The position numbers and the translations under genes are program-made. A stretch of DNA of 59,268 nt from an uncultured Lachnospiraceae bacterium. Lineage in GTDB: Bacteria; Bacillota; Clostridia; Lachnospirales; Lachnospiraceae. Under the pieces are notes generated by a model that saw only the letters and a list, made by a program, of their open reading frames with translations, was not told the DNA's origin and did not search any database. Shown piece after piece: positions 51,918 through 59,268 of the stretch. The stretch is taken from positions 1 to 59,268 of the forward strand of contig CANPXP010000012.1 of assembly GCA_947586255.1 (NCBI GenBank), in the 5' to 3' direction. The stretch's first letter is position 1, and every line of letters begins with the position of its first letter.

Positions 51918-52091
51918 TTACATCTGCTTCCTTACAATCTGATATTCATCGTCCAGACTGTAAAAGGAACACTCGAAGCTGCCGCCCGCCAGAAAACGGC
52001 TCATGTCGTCCTCGTCCAGATCCACCATACAGATATAGCACTCATAATCCTCGTCATACACATAATTGCTACAGGTATCGCAGCAGCTCAT
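51918..52091 (-). CDS. Small Cys-rich protein, DUF6472-like
   Basis: A 57-residue protein reading MSCCDTCSNYVYDEDYECYI, then CMVDLDEDDMSRFLAGG, and ending SLDDEYQIVRKQM. It has five cysteines in its first 21 residues and one more later (CxxC-type metal-binding pattern is possible), is acidic, and has GGAGG upstream of the ATG. Such proteins, called DUF6472, are common after rng in Lachnospiraceae; the match is from memory. Function unknown. Confidence 0.7.
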   Translation of the reverse strand: MSCCDTCSNYVYDEDYECYICMVDLDEDDMSRFLAGGSFECSFYSLDDEYQIVRKQM

Positions 52092-52131
52092 CCCTTTTCC
52101 TTCCTCCGTCCGTCATGCGGCCAAGCCTTCC

Positions 52132-53367
52132 TCAAGGCGTGTGACTGTCGTCATACTGTTCCCGAAAGCAGGGGCTCACCTTCTTGCGCGTGATCTCCAT
52201 AAGTCCCAGCCCTGTCATATCCACTGCCTCCGCAGGCACACTGTCGCGCTTCAACAGTTCCCTCATGCGCTCCATAAGCAGCCGGTTGTGCTCCTCTTCG
52301 CGCATATTGATAAAATCCACGATGATCATACCCGACAAATTCCTCGCCCGCAGCTGCACGGCGATCATCTCCGCCGCCTCCATGTTGAGCCGGAAGAAAG
52401 TCTCCTCCTTGTCCCTGCCGCGCTCGCATTTGCCGCTGTTCACATCGATGGACACAAGGGCTTCCGTGGGCTCGATTACCAGATAGCCGCCGGATTTCAG
52501 CCACACCTTTTTATCCAGCAGTTCCCGGATCCGCTCCTCCACCGCATAGAGTTTATGAAGCGGCAGCATTTTGTCCTCGTACAGCCGCACGGATATGCCT
52601 GTCTGCGCGGCGTACCCGCTCAGCACGGCGTAGATTTCCGTACGATCCGTCACAACCTCGTCATACTCCGCGGTGTAGGAATTCTCGATAAAGCGCAGAT
52701 ACTCGGGCTTCTCGCGGCGCAGGCAGCTGTAGCAGGTGCGCGAAGCAGCGATTTCGATAATGTGACTGAGTTCTTCGGCCAGACTTTCCGCCTCCGCGAC
52801 CAGCGGCCCCTCCTCCGCAAGTTCCCCCGCGTTGGTGCGCACGATCAGCACATAATCCCCTGCGATCCTGCACAGAGCCTCGAGTTTTCGAAACCGCGCT
52901 TGTTGTTTTTCGGAAAGCTTTGCGGACACCTGTACTCTGCCGGCTGTATCTCGCATTCCGACATCTTCAGCCTTCCGCGCGTCGGACCGCTGCCCTACCA
53001 CCGCATATTTTCCCGACAGCGACAGCCGTGCGGACACGCGCGCCGGCTTGGTTCTGACAGGCTCTTTCACCACCTGTACGAGCAGCTCGTCTCCCGCCTT
53101 CAGCCCGCCGTCCGCCCGGCGGTTCGTGACCATCGCGCGCCCGGCCTCGGCGAGCGGCAGAAAGGCGAGATATCCCTGTCCCAGATCCACGAAGGCCGCC
53201 GAAATGTTCTCGGCGATACTCTGCACTTTGCCGATATAGACATTTCCCACCGCATACGGATTGTCCCGATGCACCTGTATGGACAGAACGCGGTTGTCCT
53301 TAAGCAACAGGGACAACAGTCTGCCGTTTACTTTCAGTATGAGGATTTTACCCTTGTCTGTCGCCAT
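52132..53367 (-). CDS. rng: Ribonuclease G/E family protein
   Basis: RNase G/E cuts single-stranded RNA and matures rRNA. The 411-residue protein has the S1 domain (VGNVYIGKVQSIAENISAAFVDLGQGYLAFLPL), then the DNase I-like region with metal residues in IDVNSGKCERGRD and IIVDFINM. It has no RNase E-type long C terminus, so it is RNase G-like. The two radical-SAM genes sit upstream on the same strand, a known linkage. Confidence 0.92.
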   Translation of the reverse strand: MATDKGKILILKVNGRLLSLLLKDNRVLSIQVHRDNPYAVGNVYIGKVQSIAENISAAFVDLGQGYLAFLPLAEAGRAMVTNRRADGGLKAGDELLVQVVKEPVRTKPARVSARLSLSGKYAVVGQRSDARKAEDVGMRDTAGRVQVSAKLSEKQQARFRKLEALCRIAGDYVLIVRTNAGELAEEGPLVAEAESLAEELSHIIEIAASRTCYSCLRREKPEYLRFIENSYTAEYDEVVTDRTEIYAVLSGYAAQTGISVRLYEDKMLPLHKLYAVEERIRELLDKKVWLKSGGYLVIEPTEALVSIDVNSGKCERGRDKEETFFRLNMEAAEMIAVQLRARNLSGMIIVDFINMREEEHNRLLMERMRELLKRDSVPAEAVDMTGLGLMEITRKKVSPCFREQYDDSHTP

Positions 53368-53457
53368 ACGCTATGTCCTGTTTACACATATTGCTTCCTC
53401 CGTCGGAGCCTATCATCCGGCCGCTTTCATGAGGCCGCCGGCCGCGGTGCAGCTGCC

Positions 53458-54225
53458 TTACCTGCACTGACCCACATCGGCAAGCGGCACGAAACGGTGT
53501 TCCTCTCCGTCTTTCGCCATATCCGCGTAAGTCTCCAGGCGCGTCACCTGACAGTCCTCCCCGGCGATATCCTCCCCGGCGAACGCCAGGAACCTCTCCA
53601 TCACCGCCAAGGGTTTGATATTGCCGCTGCTGCTGGCGTTCACCAGCATGCGGACCGTGCCGTCCGGCTCTGCGGCAAGCTCGTAGATCCCGGGCTTTAA
53701 GTCCAGCTCCAGAACGCTTTTCTTCGTCTCCTTTGTGTAGGGGATATGCTCCTGCGCATAAAACTCCCGCAGTTTTTCATCCAGCCCCGCAATCGCAAAG
53801 CCGCCTGCCGCATCCCCCTGCATACCGCCCGCGCCGCTTCCGGCGACAGCCGTCCGCTCGTCCGGCTCTTTTCTGCGGATCCGGTAGGACGCTGCGGCCA
53901 CGCTGGCCATGGCGTTCTTCACATTGTCCGGCATCACAGTGACGGAGAGAATCTCCACGCCCTCCACCATCACGCGGTTAAGCGCCTGCAGCATATCCTC
54001 CGCGGAAGTCATGGAAAGCACCTCGATATCCATGTACTCGCCATAGCTCTCAATCCCCACGCCCAGCGGCGCGGCGAAGGACATAATCTGGTGCGGGCTG
54101 AAGCCCTCCGAGTAGCGGATATCGATATCCGCCCGCCTGACCGCCTTCTGAAAATAGCGCATCATGTCGAGATGACCTATAAATTTCATTGCGCCGTACT
54201 TGGCGAATTTGATCCTGATCTTCAT
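53458..54225 (-). CDS. TIGR03936-like radical-SAM-associated protein (DUF2344)
   Basis: The 255-residue protein begins with KIRIKFAKYGAMKFIGHLDMMRYFQKAVRRADIDIRYSEGFSPHQIMSFAAPLGVG-type sequence (given only in part here), the mark of the TIGR03936/DUF2344 family. It usually accompanies or is fused to TIGR03960 proteins next to rng. Function unknown; the context hints at RNA metabolism or modification. Confidence 0.86.
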   Translation of the reverse strand: MKIRIKFAKYGAMKFIGHLDMMRYFQKAVRRADIDIRYSEGFSPHQIMSFAAPLGVGIESYGEYMDIEVLSMTSAEDMLQALNRVMVEGVEILSVTVMPDNVKNAMASVAAASYRIRRKEPDERTAVAGSGAGGMQGDAAGGFAIAGLDEKLREFYAQEHIPYTKETKKSVLELDLKPGIYELAAEPDGTVRMLVNASSSGNIKPLAVMERFLAFAGEDIAGEDCQVTRLETYADMAKDGEEHRFVPLADVGQCR

Positions 54226-54333
54226 GCTTTCCTCTTTACAGCTTCCTCCCTTGCGGCACTACTTTGCCGCCGCCTTCCACACCCCGGCCGGCCTGTCCGG
54301 GCGCTGGTCCGACTGTCTCTCTCAGGCTCCGGC

Positions 54334-56211
54334 TCAGCCCTCAGCCCTTCTCTCATGACAGATTCCCACGCCGAAACGGCTCGCGCCGCAGCCCTGGCAC
54401 TGCTCCTTACAATTGGGAGAAACCGATCCGGCCTGCGCTTTTTTCCATTCCCGCAGCAGAAATTCCTTCGTCACGCCGCAGTCGATAAAGTCCCAGGGAA
54501 AGATTTCATCCTCCGCCCGCTTTCTCGTGGTATAAAAACCGATATCCAGCCCGCAGTCCTCAAAACACGCGAGCCATATGTCATTGTGAAAATATTCGCT
54601 CCAGGAGTCAAAGAGACAGCCGCGCCTGTACGCTTCCAGTATCACCTTCGCCACCCGCCTGTCGCCTCTGGCGAAGACGCCCTCCAGCACGCTCACATCA
54701 GCCTCGTGCCAGTTGTACTTGATGCTCTTCTGGTTGAGCTGCTCCATAATCCCTTTTTTGGTCAGATACGCCTTGTCCAAAAACTCCTTACTCGTGCACA
54801 TCGCGGCCCACTGAAAAGGGGTGAACGGCTTCGGGATAAAGAACGAAGTGCTGGTGACGATCTGCACCCTGCCGTTGACACGCTTGTCCTTCGGCACGGT
54901 ATCGTAAAAGGTGGCCGCAATCTTGTTGGAGAGATCGCCGATGCCTCTGATATCCTCCTCCGTCTCCGTGGGCAGACCCAGCATGAAATAAAGCTTTACT
55001 CTGGTCCAGCCACCCTCGAAGGCCAGGGCCGCGCCCTTTAGAATGACTTCTTCGGTCAATCCCTTGTTGATGACGTCCCGAAGTCTCTGGCTTCCCGCCT
55101 CCGGCGCAAAGGTGAGACTGCTCTTCTTCACATCCTGCACCTTGCTCATCACATCCAGCGAAAAGGCGTCGATGCGCAGAGACGGCAGGGAAATATTGAC
55201 ATGCTTTTTGCTGCAGTCCTCAATCAGGAACTCCAAAAGCTCATTGAGCTGCGTGTAATCGCTGGAGCTCAAAGAGCTTAAAGAGATCTCCTCATGCCCT
55301 GTATTCTCCAGCATCGCCGCGGCGTACTCCTTCAGCCTGTCCGCGTCCCGCTCCCTGACGGGCCGGTACAGCTGTCCCGCCTGACAGAACCTGCACCCCC
55401 GGATACAGCCCCGCTGGATCTCCAGCACGACTCTGTCCTGCGTCACCTTGATAAAAGGCACCACGGGCTTCAGCGGATAGTGCACCTCTGTCACATCCCG
55501 CACCAGCTCCTTCGTGATCCTGTCGGGGATATCCTCATACAGCTTCCTGCGTCCCCCTATCCTGCCGTCTTCATAATAGAGTTCCTCATAGAACTGCGGC
55601 ACATAGATGCCGGAAAGCTTCGCCGCGCTCCTCAAAAAATCCCGCCTCGTGCCGCCCCGCGCCCGATTCTCCAGATAACAGTCGAGCAGCGCACGGTACT
55701 GCGTCTCCCCTTCCCCGATATAGAAGAGGTCGAAAAAATTCGCGATGGGCTCCGGATTGTAGGCGCACGGTCCGCCGCCGATCACGATGGGCACATCCTC
55801 GCCGCGCTCCGCGGCCATAAGCGGAATCTGCGCCAGATCGAGGACCTGCAGGATATTCGTATAGCACATCTCATACTGGATCGTGATTCCCAGAAAGTCC
55901 ATGTCCCGCACCGGCTCCTGGGATTCCAGCGCAAAGAGCGGGATGTTCCGCTCCCGCATGATCCGGTCCAGATCCACCCAGGGCGAGTAGACGCGCTCAC
56001 ACCACACATCCTCCCACGCATTGAACATACTGTACAGAATCTGAATGCCCAGATGTGACATCCCAATCTCATACACGTCAGGGAAACACATGGCGAACCG
56101 AATCGCCACGCGCTCTTTGTCCTTCACAACGGAATTGACCTCATTGCCGATATATCTGGCGGGTTTTTCCACCCGCATCAGGATCTCATCACTCAGCGCA
56201 AGCTTTCTCAT
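54334..56211 (-). CDS. TIGR03960 family B12-binding radical SAM protein
   Basis: The 625-residue protein has a B12-binding-like N-terminal half (IAMCFPDVYEIGMSHLGIQI, VIGGGPCAYNPEPIANFFD), then the radical-SAM cluster motif C-x3-C-x2-C in RGCIRGCRFCQAG, and further cysteines near the C terminus (KEQCQGCGASRFGVG). The start at 56211 follows AGGAG. Together with the smaller partner and rng it forms a common clostridial set of unknown function. Confidence 0.88.
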   Translation of the reverse strand: MRKLALSDEILMRVEKPARYIGNEVNSVVKDKERVAIRFAMCFPDVYEIGMSHLGIQILYSMFNAWEDVWCERVYSPWVDLDRIMRERNIPLFALESQEPVRDMDFLGITIQYEMCYTNILQVLDLAQIPLMAAERGEDVPIVIGGGPCAYNPEPIANFFDLFYIGEGETQYRALLDCYLENRARGGTRRDFLRSAAKLSGIYVPQFYEELYYEDGRIGGRRKLYEDIPDRITKELVRDVTEVHYPLKPVVPFIKVTQDRVVLEIQRGCIRGCRFCQAGQLYRPVRERDADRLKEYAAAMLENTGHEEISLSSLSSSDYTQLNELLEFLIEDCSKKHVNISLPSLRIDAFSLDVMSKVQDVKKSSLTFAPEAGSQRLRDVINKGLTEEVILKGAALAFEGGWTRVKLYFMLGLPTETEEDIRGIGDLSNKIAATFYDTVPKDKRVNGRVQIVTSTSFFIPKPFTPFQWAAMCTSKEFLDKAYLTKKGIMEQLNQKSIKYNWHEADVSVLEGVFARGDRRVAKVILEAYRRGCLFDSWSEYFHNDIWLACFEDCGLDIGFYTTRKRAEDEIFPWDFIDCGVTKEFLLREWKKAQAGSVSPNCKEQCQGCGASRFGVGICHERRAEG

Positions 56212-56319
56212 CTTCTGCTCCTGTCTTGTGCGGATTGACCGCGGGGCGCCGCGTATCCCCGGCCCCAAGCGCCGTATCGCCACAGCCGCCGCCCGGCCGC
56301 ATACTCTAGTATATCGAAT

Positions 56320-56733
56320 TCAACGCGCAAAATCAAGCAAGGCGGCCAGTCCGTCCATCGTATCGCTTTCGCCGTCATACAAATGGAAGGTGTCCGCCAT
56401 AATCATGCCGTGAATTTCGTCGGTGGTATAGCTGCCGATTCGGCCGCTGCCCGTATCGCACAGCAAAAAGCCCGCAAACAGAAGGAGCGCAAGAATCATG
56501 CGGTACTTGAACGTTCCCGCCGCAGAACCTAACGCCTCGCGCTCCTCTTTCGCGAAATTCTCCGGGTATTCCGCCTCCTGTCTCCTGCCGCTTCTGTCAT
56601 ACAGCGGCGGCTGGGTGTCCGTTCCGTACAGAATCTTCTCCCGCTGTCTGATCCGCAGGCGGTTGCCGTGGTTTTCCTCCCTGATATACTGTGCCAGCGC
56701 CAGTTTCTTATCCAGCGTAACTTTTCGCTCCAT
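56320..56733 (-). CDS. Hypothetical single-pass membrane protein
   Basis: The 137-residue protein is not recognised. A charged cytosolic-like N-terminal half (residues 1-72, K/R/E-rich) is followed by one hydrophobic helix at about 78-92 (MILALLLFAGFLLCD) and a polar outer half. There is an internal Y/Q-rich linker and no recognisable domain. It is encoded upstream of the radical-SAM genes on the same strand, about 110 bases away. Confidence 0.55.
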   Translation of the reverse strand: MERKVTLDKKLALAQYIREENHGNRLRIRQREKILYGTDTQPPLYDRSGRRQEAEYPENFAKEEREALGSAAGTFKYRMILALLLFAGFLLCDTGSGRIGSYTTDEIHGMIMADTFHLYDGESDTMDGLAALLDFAR

Positions 56734-56901
56734 ATCTCAATGCCTATCCAACTTTTGTTGGTTTATTGTATGAGCGGACGGGAGGAAATAGAAGTTTCCG
56801 GGCTCCCTTTATCTGTGATTCTTTATAGAACGCTTCAATCGTTCCCGCAAAAAATTCCGCGGCTCCTTCCCCGTGCTTCTCGTCTGTTTTTGATTTTATA
56901 G
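56734..56901. other. Gap with no gene seen
   Basis: The stretch holds a small palindrome (GAACG/CGTTC, centred near 56833) and AT-rich DNA. I see no complete gene, promoter or terminator of good quality here. It precedes the acetyltransferase fragment. Confidence 0.6.
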
Positions 56902-57084
56902 TTAAAAAAACTTTTCCATCAAAAAGAATTTTCCTTTTCTCCAGTCAGCATGACCGGCTTTCGAATATCCCAAAGAATGATATAACCTTAATGCAAATGG
57001 GTTATCAGAGAATACGTCTAATCGAATTACATGAATGCCTGCCTCCTTTAATTGCTTTTCGATATATAACAGTGCAGGAAAATT
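56902..57084 (-). pseudogene. C-terminal remnant of a GNAT acetyltransferase
   Basis: On the minus strand this translates as a 60-residue GNAT tail, with KQLKEAGIHVIRLDVFSDNP, FALRLYHSLGYSKAG, and a C-terminal DWRKGKFFLMEKFF. These are the segments of GNAT motif B with the N-Y pair (N28 P, LYHSLGY). An in-frame TAA directly precedes it (57085-57087), and no start or N-terminal domain is found, so it is a fragment rather than a gene. It is not the missing end of the intact acetyltransferase upstream. Confidence 0.75.
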
Positions 57085-57094
57085 TTACCGAAAG

Positions 57095-57601
57095 TTAAAC
57101 GATAATTTCATAATGGATTCTTGATCCCGCCACTTCGGGACAGATCGTTTCCTCGCTCTTCTCCACAAACCGAAAGCCCGCGCTTTCATAGGTGTGCTGC
57201 GCGGGCAGCAAACGCTCGTTTGTCCAGACGATGATCTTCTTCGCGCCCTGTTCTTTTATGCGCCTTACCGCCTCTCTCATCTGCGCTTTCCCATAGCCTT
57301 TTCCCTTGTATTTCGCTGCAATACAATTATGTCCGACTTCCGTAAATTCAGGCAGATGTGTCGGATTCCATGAGACAAAACCGATAGGCTCGCCGTCCAG
57401 AACAGTCATAAAACCGCTGAAATCGGCAATCTTAGGATTATCATAGAAAAAATCATCAAATTCTTTCCATTGATCTTGCCAATATGGAGCAAATCTCGGT
57501 TCAAAAGAATATCCGTCTTTCAAAAGAGCGGCCAGCGTCCCGCGAGGAAACTCTGTAATTTTTCTATACTCAATACCCATTGTCACTTCAATATGATTCA
57601 T
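57095..57601 (-). CDS. GNAT family N-acetyltransferase
   Basis: The 168-residue protein has GNAT segments: PIGFVSWNP, the acetyl-CoA loop GHNCIAAKYKGKGYGKAQMREAVRRI, the motif B segment IIVWTNERLLPAQHTYESAGFRFV. The start was set at ATG 57601, preceded by GGTGA at good distance; TTG 57643 and ATG 57580 are alternatives. It sits beside a decayed acetyltransferase. The substrate is unknown. Confidence 0.82.
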   Translation of the reverse strand: MNHIEVTMGIEYRKITEFPRGTLAALLKDGYSFEPRFAPYWQDQWKEFDDFFYDNPKIADFSGFMTVLDGEPIGFVSWNPTHLPEFTEVGHNCIAAKYKGKGYGKAQMREAVRRIKEQGAKKIIVWTNERLLPAQHTYESAGFRFVEKSEETICPEVAGSRIHYEIIV

Positions 57602-57685
57602 CTGAATTTCACCGTCATCGCTATATCTTTTCCCGCCATCCAAACAGAAACTCTCAACATTTCCCCGCCAAAGCTGAACGTTTCT

Positions 57686-58501
57686 TTATTCCATAATAAA
57701 ATTTTCATCAAGCCACTTTGCAACACCATCCTCATCATTTGAGGGAATAATGGAGGTTGCTATTCTTTTCAGATCCTCATGGGCATTTTGAACGGCATAA
57801 CTCTCATCGGCCAGTTCAAACATATCGATATCATTTTTCCCGTCGCCAAACACAACCAGTTTATCGCATTTCAGATATGTCTGCAGCTGTTTGACGGCCT
57901 TGGCCTTTGAAACGTTCAAGGGCATGATCTCGAGCCATTGCTCCTCTGTATAAAGGTCCGTCTGATATACGCAGTGATAAGAATCCTTGTATTTCCTGTA
58001 CAGCGGTTCAAGCTTTTGCGGTTCATCGATACATGTGATATAGAAAATCCTGCCCGATTTCAGATCATTTATTGTTTTTACAACATTGGTACGGGGATCA
58101 CCCTTTCTGCTCTCAAGGAATTTCTCCATTCCGTCCGTGCAACATTCGGGAACAAAAGAGAATTTTTCCGCTCCTTCTATGTATGCATACACAATAGGAT
58201 AGATTTGATGGGCAAACAAATCGTCCAACACGAATTGGATCCGGTCATCAAAATAGTTTTCCAGCAAAATATCTTCTGTGAGATTATCTATGACAAAAGC
58301 GCCATTATATACAATCAGAGGGATTTTTGCATTTATCCCGCATGTCACCTTTTTCGCAGTGATCAATGAGCGGGCTGTCGCATAGGAAAAGAGCATTCCC
58401 TGTTTTGTCAATCGGTTGATTACCCTATTTGTATACTCCGATGTTTTTTCGCTGCTCCTTAACAGCGTTCCGTCTAAATCCGAAACATAGAGTGTGCGCA
58501 T
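57686..58501 (-). CDS. HAD superfamily Cof-type phosphatase
   Basis: The 271-residue protein has DxDGT (SDLDGTLL, D8/D10), a K in the middle (KAKAVKQL) and the late GDGKNDIDMFE motif. This is the Cof/C2-cap group of HAD sugar phosphatases. GGGGAG precedes the ATG. Gene not linked in function to the neighbouring acetyltransferases. Confidence 0.88.
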   Translation of the reverse strand: MRTLYVSDLDGTLLRSSEKTSEYTNRVINRLTKQGMLFSYATARSLITAKKVTCGINAKIPLIVYNGAFVIDNLTEDILLENYFDDRIQFVLDDLFAHQIYPIVYAYIEGAEKFSFVPECCTDGMEKFLESRKGDPRTNVVKTINDLKSGRIFYITCIDEPQKLEPLYRKYKDSYHCVYQTDLYTEEQWLEIMPLNVSKAKAVKQLQTYLKCDKLVVFGDGKNDIDMFELADESYAVQNAHEDLKRIATSIIPSNDEDGVAKWLDENFIME

Positions 58502-58623
58502 TCTTTTTGCTCTCCCCTCCTCAAAAAAATTTCAAGGCTGCGCCGCGATCCTTTTCCAATGTCATCAACTTAAGAAATATTTATTAAAAAATTATGGCAT
58601 TGTTAGACAAACTGGAAGTTGAA

Positions 58624-59130
58624 TCACTCTTTGATGAGCGCATACATTTTCATATCAACAATACTACCGCATTTCACAGCATTACTTTTTAATGTTCCTT
58701 CATATTGGAATCCTGCCTTTTCCAACGCTCTGCATGAAGCTTTATTGTGCGCAAATGGTTCAGCAAAAATACGAACAATATCTGTATTCTCAAACACATA
58801 CTCACAGACCTGTTTAATAGCATTTGTCATGTAGCCATTTCCCCAGTATGGCTCTCCTATGTAATAACCCATTTCGGCAGTCCTGAAATGGATATTATCC
58901 TGCCGAAATACCCCGATGCTTCCAATCACTTTACTATCAAGTGTTATCGCAAATGCAAATGTACTGTCTTTATCCGCCAATAACATCGTCCGGATAAAAT
59001 CCGCTGCATCATGTTCCGTGTACGGATAAGGCAATCCATCTCTAAGGTTATTCAGAACTTTTAGATTATTTAGGTTTATTGCCAGATCAGATTTGTCATC
59101 GATTCTCCATTTTCTTATAGACAGATTCAT
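58624..59130 (-). CDS. GNAT family N-acetyltransferase (RimJ/RimL-like)
   Basis: The 168-residue protein has the RimJ/RimL-like GNAT pattern: DKSDLAINLNNLKVLNNLRD, AEMGYYIGEPYWGNGYMTNAIKQV (acetyl-CoA loop) and IFAEPFAHNKASCRALEKAGFQYEG. The ATG at 59130 follows GGAGG with five bases between; an in-frame ATG at 59142 lies across that site. The substrate is unknown. Confidence 0.86.
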   Translation of the reverse strand: MNLSIRKWRIDDKSDLAINLNNLKVLNNLRDGLPYPYTEHDAADFIRTMLLADKDSTFAFAITLDSKVIGSIGVFRQDNIHFRTAEMGYYIGEPYWGNGYMTNAIKQVCEYVFENTDIVRIFAEPFAHNKASCRALEKAGFQYEGTLKSNAVKCGSIVDMKMYALIKE

Positions 59131-59268
59131 TTTTTCCTCCATAAATTCCGATTCTGATAAGACCTAATTCTTATCATTTAATAACCTTTATATTTTATCT
59201 TCAAAAAGTCCGCAAGCCCTTGAAAATGCTAAATTTATAGCAAGTGAGCTTGCCCTTAGACTTTCCCT

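Noticed and set aside
52066..53700. A 544-codon plus-strand frame over rng
   Set aside because: It is a shadow of rng and its neighbour; no ribosome site and no domain.
58502..58623. A 14-codon frame before the terminal acetyltransferase
   Set aside because: Too short with no ribosome site or homology; probably chance.

Overview
The window looks like chromosome of a Lachnospiraceae-type clostridium (Firmicutes). The supporting signs are a moderately high GC content with strong third-position GC, Gram-positive gene orders, family-specific small proteins (DUF4321, a DUF6472-like protein), an L27 with a Prp-processed extension, and Gram-positive LexA boxes. No rRNA, tRNA or CRISPR array was seen. 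Species identity is inference.

Layout. 1-75 is the 3' end of a group II intron that continues outside the window. 98-5590: rpmB (minus), then asp23-like, fakA, recG and a DegV protein. 5609-14969: a DNA repair and tRNA modification run (miaB, mutS, mutL, miaA, a PLP lyase, DUF4321, radC). 15014-24684: a cell shape and division cluster (mreB, mreC, mreD, PBP2, minC, minD, minE, rodA, mgsA, a D,D-carboxypeptidase lipoprotein). 24784-27951: a small P-loop protein, a HlyD-like adaptor, a YggS homologue and sepF. 28035-30591: aroB, lspA and an RluA-type synthase. 30652-33433: a promoter with an attenuator-like leader, two unnamed genes and a CstA-family transporter.

33558-34287 holds a cytidylate kinase-like gene. 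From about 34.3 to 38.6 kb the DNA is AT-richer and accessory in content: a coiled-coil protein, a split HipA-like kinase pair, a DinB-family protein, an AbrB/PIN toxin-antitoxin pair with a palindrome at its start site, and a GNAT acetyltransferase. 38732-42282 (minus) carries two glycosyltransferases and an AI-2E family permease. 42467-44253 (plus) carries a TtcA-like enzyme and a Xer-type recombinase.

44417-45662 is a divergent SOS unit: lexA and a LysM/membrane protein of the YneA type share an intergenic region with about five LexA-box-like sites. 46095-50361 (minus) is the classic rplU-prp-rpmA-obgE-yhbY-nadD-yqeK-rsfS ribosome assembly group. relQ (plus) converges on a minus-strand group: NUDIX hydrolase, DUF6472-like protein, rng and two radical-SAM proteins. 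The last 2.5 kb is accessory again, with a decayed acetyltransferase fragment, two intact acetyltransferases and a HAD phosphatase.

The best candidates for something undescribed are the HipA-like kinase with its overlapping small partner (35333-36467), the unnamed gene pair behind a possible attenuator and ahead of the CstA transporter (30652-33433), and the small P-loop protein beside the division genes (24784-25203).
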